A stretch of 64,000 nt of DNA. Origin: Palleronia caenipelagi. Its GTDB lineage: Bacteria > Pseudomonadota > Alphaproteobacteria > Rhodobacterales > Rhodobacteraceae. The notes beneath the pieces are model-generated. The model saw only the letters and a list, made by a program, of their open reading frames with translations. It made no database searches and was not told where the DNA came from. Location: the NCBI RefSeq assembly GCF_007004065.1, contig NZ_VFSV01000007.1, forward strand, positions 62,001 to 126,000. The letters run 5' to 3'. Positions within the stretch are counted from its first letter, which is position 1. Every line of letters starts with the position of its first letter. Positions 61,480 to 64,000 of this stretch are shown one piece after another. A program made the position numbers and the translations under genes.

Positions 61480-62366
61480 CGCCCAATCTTCGGGGTGCGA
61501 GCCTCATGGTTCTGGCCATGACGCTCTTTGCCCTCGAAGATGCGTGTTTCAAGGCCGTCACCAAGACCACGCCGCCCGGCATCGGCACGATGATCTTTGG
61601 CCTCGGTGGTCTGATCGTTTTTGCGCTCTGGACCCGGGCTGCGGGCGAGCGGGTCTGGACCCCGGCCTATCTTTCGCCCGTGATGCTGGTCCGCTCGGGA
61701 TTCGAGATCATGGGGCGGCTGTTCTTCGCCTTGGCGCTGGCCTTTGCACCGCTGGCCACCACCTCCGCGATCCTTCAGGCCGCGACCTTGGTTGTGACGC
61801 TCGGTGCCGCGCTGTTTCTTGGAGAGCGAGTCGGTCTGCGCCGCTGGATCGCCATGGCGGTGGGGTTTGCGGGCGTCGTCCTTATCCTTCGCCCCGGCGC
61901 GGAGGCGTTCGAGCCGACGCTGATCTTTGCCGTTCTCGGCATGATCGGCTTCTCTGGCCGGGATCTGGCCACCCGCGCCAGCCCGCCCAGCCTGTCGCTC
62001 CGCCAGCTCGGCGTCCCCGGATTTGCGGTGGTGCTCGTCGCCGGGCTGATCATCGCTACGGTTCAGGGCGACTGGCGTCTGCCGGACGCCACAGCCGCGC
62101 TCCTCCTCTGTGGCACAATCCTCGCCGGCGTCTGCGCTTATACCGCGCTCTCGGGGGCCATGCGCAGCGGTGACGTTTCCGTCGTCGCGCCGTTTCGCTA
62201 CAGCCGCCTGCTCGTGGCACTGGTCCTCGCGGTGCTGCTCTTTGATGAACGCCCCGACACGCTGGCCCTGATCGGAGCGACGCTGATCGTGACCAGCGGC
62301 CTCTACACCTTGCTGCGCTCCAGGGCTGGCGCGCGGCGCGGCTCTGGAGTATCACGCCGACCTTGA
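61476..62366 (+). CDS. DMT-superfamily (EamA) transporter
   Basis: A 296-residue membrane protein with about ten segments in two EamA repeats, e.g. '[20 protein letters not shown]' then ERVGLRRW in the first and '[20 protein letters not shown]' then ERPD in the second. Relatives export metabolites or take up nucleosides or acyl-carnitine; the substrate is unknown. The ATG at 61476 overlaps the rnc stop; the frame extends to 61224 inside rnc and is not used. It sits between rnc and era, which are adjacent in most bacteria. Confidence 0.88.
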   Translation: MTPNLRGASLMVLAMTLFALEDACFKAVTKTTPPGIGTMIFGLGGLIVFALWTRAAGERVWTPAYLSPVMLVRSGFEIMGRLFFALALAFAPLATTSAILQAATLVVTLGAALFLGERVGLRRWIAMAVGFAGVVLILRPGAEAFEPTLIFAVLGMIGFSGRDLATRASPPSLSLRQLGVPGFAVVLVAGLIIATVQGDWRLPDATAALLLCGTILAGVCAYTALSGAMRSGDVSVVAPFRYSRLLVALVLAVLLFDERPDTLALIGATLIVTSGLYTLLRSRAGARRGSGVSRRP

Positions 62367-62380
62367 CCCGGAGAGACCAG

Positions 62381-63286
62381 ATGACCACACGCGCGGGCTT
62401 TGCCGCCCTGATCGGAGAACCCAACGCAGGCAAATCCACCCTGCTGAACCGCATGGTGGGGGCGAAGGTGTCCATCGTGACCCATAAGGTGCAGACCACC
62501 CGCGCCCGGATCCGGGGTGTGGCGATGGAGGGCGAGAGCCAGATCGTCTTCGTGGACACGCCCGGCCTCTTTGCGCCGCGCCGCCGGCTCGACCGCGCCA
62601 TGGTCGCTGCCGCCTGGAGCGGAGCCGCCGATGCGGATGTAATTGTGCTGCTGATTGAGGCCCATCGGGGGCTGACCGAGGGCGTCGAGGCGATCCTGAC
62701 GGCTTTGGAAGAGCGTGAGGTGCGCCAACCTGTGATGCTTGCGATCAACAAGATCGACCGGGTTGAGGCGCCGGACCTGCTGGCCCTGACCAAGGAGATG
62801 AACGACCGCTACGCCTTCGCCGAGACCTTCATGATCTCCGCCGAAAAAGGCCACGGGGTTGAGGATCTGCGTCTGGCGCTGGCCGCGCGCATGCCCGAGA
62901 GCCCGTGGCTCTACCCCGAGGATCAGATCGCCGACCTGCCCATGCGGATGATTGCCGCGGAGATCACCCGGGAAAAGCTGACCCTGCGGCTCCATCAGGA
63001 ACTGCCCTACCAGCTTACCGTCGAGACCGAGAACTGGGAAGAGCGCAAGGATGGCTCCGCCCGGATCGACCAGATGATCTACGTGATCCGTGACGGCCAC
63101 AAAGGAATCGTTCTGGGCAAGCGCGGCGAGACGATCAAGGCCGTCAGCCAGGCCGCCCGTGAAGAACTCGTGGAGTTTCTGGGCCGCAAGGTACACCTGT
63201 TTTTGCAGGTCAAGGTCCGCCCCGGCTGGCTCGATGAGGCCGAGCGCTATTCTGAGATGGGGCTCGACTTCTCCGACGGCAACTGA
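62381..63286 (+). CDS. era: GTPase Era
   Basis: A 301-residue GTPase needed for 16S rRNA 3'-end maturation. G1 is 'GEPNAGKSTLLN', G3 'DTPGLF', G4 'NKID'. The C-terminal KH domain has 'GIVLGKRGETIKAVSQAARE'. The effector region 'VSIVTHKVQTTRARIRG' is canonical. The ATG at 62381 (MTTRAGFAALIGEP) has CGGAGAGA; a TTG at 62363 adds six residues. Its stop overlaps the DUF1491 start by one base (TGATG). Confidence 0.97.
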   Translation: MTTRAGFAALIGEPNAGKSTLLNRMVGAKVSIVTHKVQTTRARIRGVAMEGESQIVFVDTPGLFAPRRRLDRAMVAAAWSGAADADVIVLLIEAHRGLTEGVEAILTALEEREVRQPVMLAINKIDRVEAPDLLALTKEMNDRYAFAETFMISAEKGHGVEDLRLALAARMPESPWLYPEDQIADLPMRMIAAEITREKLTLRLHQELPYQLTVETENWEERKDGSARIDQMIYVIRDGHKGIVLGKRGETIKAVSQAAREELVEFLGRKVHLFLQVKVRPGWLDEAERYSEMGLDFSDGN

Positions 63287-63615
63287 TGGCGCGGCTGGCC
63301 TCGGGGATCTGGGTGGGCGCCTATCTGCGACGCCTGCAAGCTGCGCTGATCCCGGCCTACGTCACCGCCCGCGGTGACGACACCGCAGGGGCCGTACTGG
63401 TCAAACTCGCGACGCTGGACGGAAATGCCAAGGCCTTCCAGCGCAGCTACGATTTTGAGCAGGACGCTCGCATCTGGATGGAGCTTGCTTCCGGACCCGA
63501 GCCCGACGTCGACGCGTTGATCGCCCGCCAGCGCGCCTCTGACCCGGATCTCTGGGTGATTGAGATCGAAGACCGCGACGGTCGCACTCTGCTGGATGAG
63601 GAGGGCCTCGCGTGA
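63286..63615 (+). CDS. DUF1491 family protein
   Basis: A 109-residue protein with the DUF1491 pattern: 'WVGAYLRRLQAALIPAYVTA' then RGDDTAGAVLVKL, and 'DPDLWVIEIEDRDGRTLLD'. The family is small, alphaproteobacterial and of unknown function, commonly found between era and recO. It overlaps both neighbours (TGATG with era, GTGA with recO), so its dose is tied to them. Confidence 0.85.
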   Translation: MARLASGIWVGAYLRRLQAALIPAYVTARGDDTAGAVLVKLATLDGNAKAFQRSYDFEQDARIWMELASGPEPDVDALIARQRASDPDLWVIEIEDRDGRTLLDEEGLA

Positions 63616-64000
63616 TCTCCTGGACGGAGGAGGGCATGGTCCTCTCCGCGCGCCGCCACGGCGAGTCCGACGCGATCCTCGACGTGCTCACTCGCGATCA
63701 TGGACGTCACGCCGGCGTGGTGCGCGGAGGGGGCGGTCGCAGGCTGGCGCCGCTGATGCAGCCCGGTACCCAACTGTCACTGACATGGCGCGCCCGGCTC
63801 GAAGACCATCTGGGCCATTTCTCCGTAGAGCCCCTGCGCGCCCGGGCGGGTCTCCTTGCCGATCCTCTGGCGCTGGCGGGCCTTGGAGCGGTCACGTCAT
63901 TGCTGGGCTACGCCTTGCCCGAGCGCGAGTCCCAGCACGGCCTCTATGAGGCGACACTGGCGCTGATCGACCTGATGGAGACCGGAGCAGACTGGCCGCT
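63612..64000 (+). CDS. recO: DNA repair protein RecO, N-terminal 129 residues (runs off window end)
   Basis: From the GTG at 63612 the frame reads ISWTEEGMVLSARRHGESDA, then 'LDVLTRDHGRHAGVVRGGGG', the OB-fold of RecO, and stays open to the window edge ('LPERESQHGLYEATLALIDL'). RecO loads RecA on gaps together with RecR. The zinc motif and C-terminus are outside the window. The position after era and DUF1491 supports the call. Confidence 0.9.
   Translation, partial: MISWTEEGMVLSARRHGESDAILDVLTRDHGRHAGVVRGGGGRRLAPLMQPGTQLSLTWRARLEDHLGHFSVEPLRARAGLLADPLALAGLGAVTSLLGYALPERESQHGLYEATLALIDLMETGADWP

Noticed and set aside
1-64000. Mobile elements, prophage or CRISPR array
   Set aside because: No transposase, integrase, phage structural gene, long direct repeats or regularly spaced repeats were seen in the window.

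Overview
The window is GC-rich chromosomal DNA from an alphaproteobacterium, most likely a member of the Rhodobacteraceae (Roseobacter/Rhodobacter group). This rests on gene content: small alphaproteobacterial families (DUF1491, DUF1674, DUF3035/BamF-like), a GluRS plus GatCA pair, the lepB-rnc-era-recO order, the rbfA-truB block beside rpsO, and an operon resembling the singlet-oxygen/furan-fatty-acid genes of Rhodobacter sphaeroides. No tRNA, rRNA, CRISPR array, insertion sequence or prophage was seen.

Layout. 1-9.4 kb: end-truncated gamma-glutamyltransferase, a Tat-exported metallo-hydrolase, a ceramidase-like membrane protein, gatC-gatA, a lipoprotein, an amidase, the RNase P RNA gene, rpmG, a zincin-like protease, gltX and a gamma-glutamylcyclotransferase-like gene. 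9.4-11.5 kb: a 330-base gap and metG. 11.5-21.9 kb: a sugar or polyol gene cluster with an RbsABC-type transporter, two Gfo/Idh/MocA dehydrogenases, a GMC oxidoreductase and an unusual regulator. 22-27.1 kb: a tungsten/molybdenum aldehyde:ferredoxin oxidoreductase operon with its own MoaD-like and ThiF/MoeB-like genes. 27.2-43.9 kb: mostly housekeeping (rpsO, truB, rbfA, dapB, rsmB, purH, lspA, an M16 peptidase pair, mutL, rmuC). 44-47.5 kb: FAD protein, DUF1365, DUF3833 and SDR genes, probably lipid modification under oxidative stress. 48.3-57.1 kb: a branched-chain-amino-acid-type ABC transporter flanked by two CoA-ligase-family genes and carrying two small membrane proteins. 57.2-60 kb: a pseudo-caspase with peptidoglycan-binding domains and a LacI regulator. 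60-64 kb: lepB, rnc, a DMT transporter, era, DUF1491 and the start of recO.

The most interesting system is at 11.5-21.9 kb. The gene at 17463-19166 joins an N-terminal winged-helix DNA-binding region to a complete family-1 extracellular solute-binding protein fold and has no signal peptide. It therefore looks like a cytoplasmic sugar-sensing transcription factor built from a transport protein. Every intergenic promoter region of the cluster holds a matching near-palindrome (ATATCC, five bases, GGATAT): two sites between the divergent permease and binding-protein genes, one upstream of the regulator itself, and a weaker one upstream of the GMC oxidoreductase. This predicts the operator and regulon of the fusion protein from sequence alone.

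Other points of note are an unnamed 103-residue protein locked between the MoaD-like and ThiF/MoeB-like genes of the aldehyde oxidoreductase operon, a caspase-like domain that has lost its catalytic His and Cys, a CoA-ligase-family protein lacking the usual phosphate-binding loop, and a 59-residue membrane protein gene hidden inside the ABC transporter operon.
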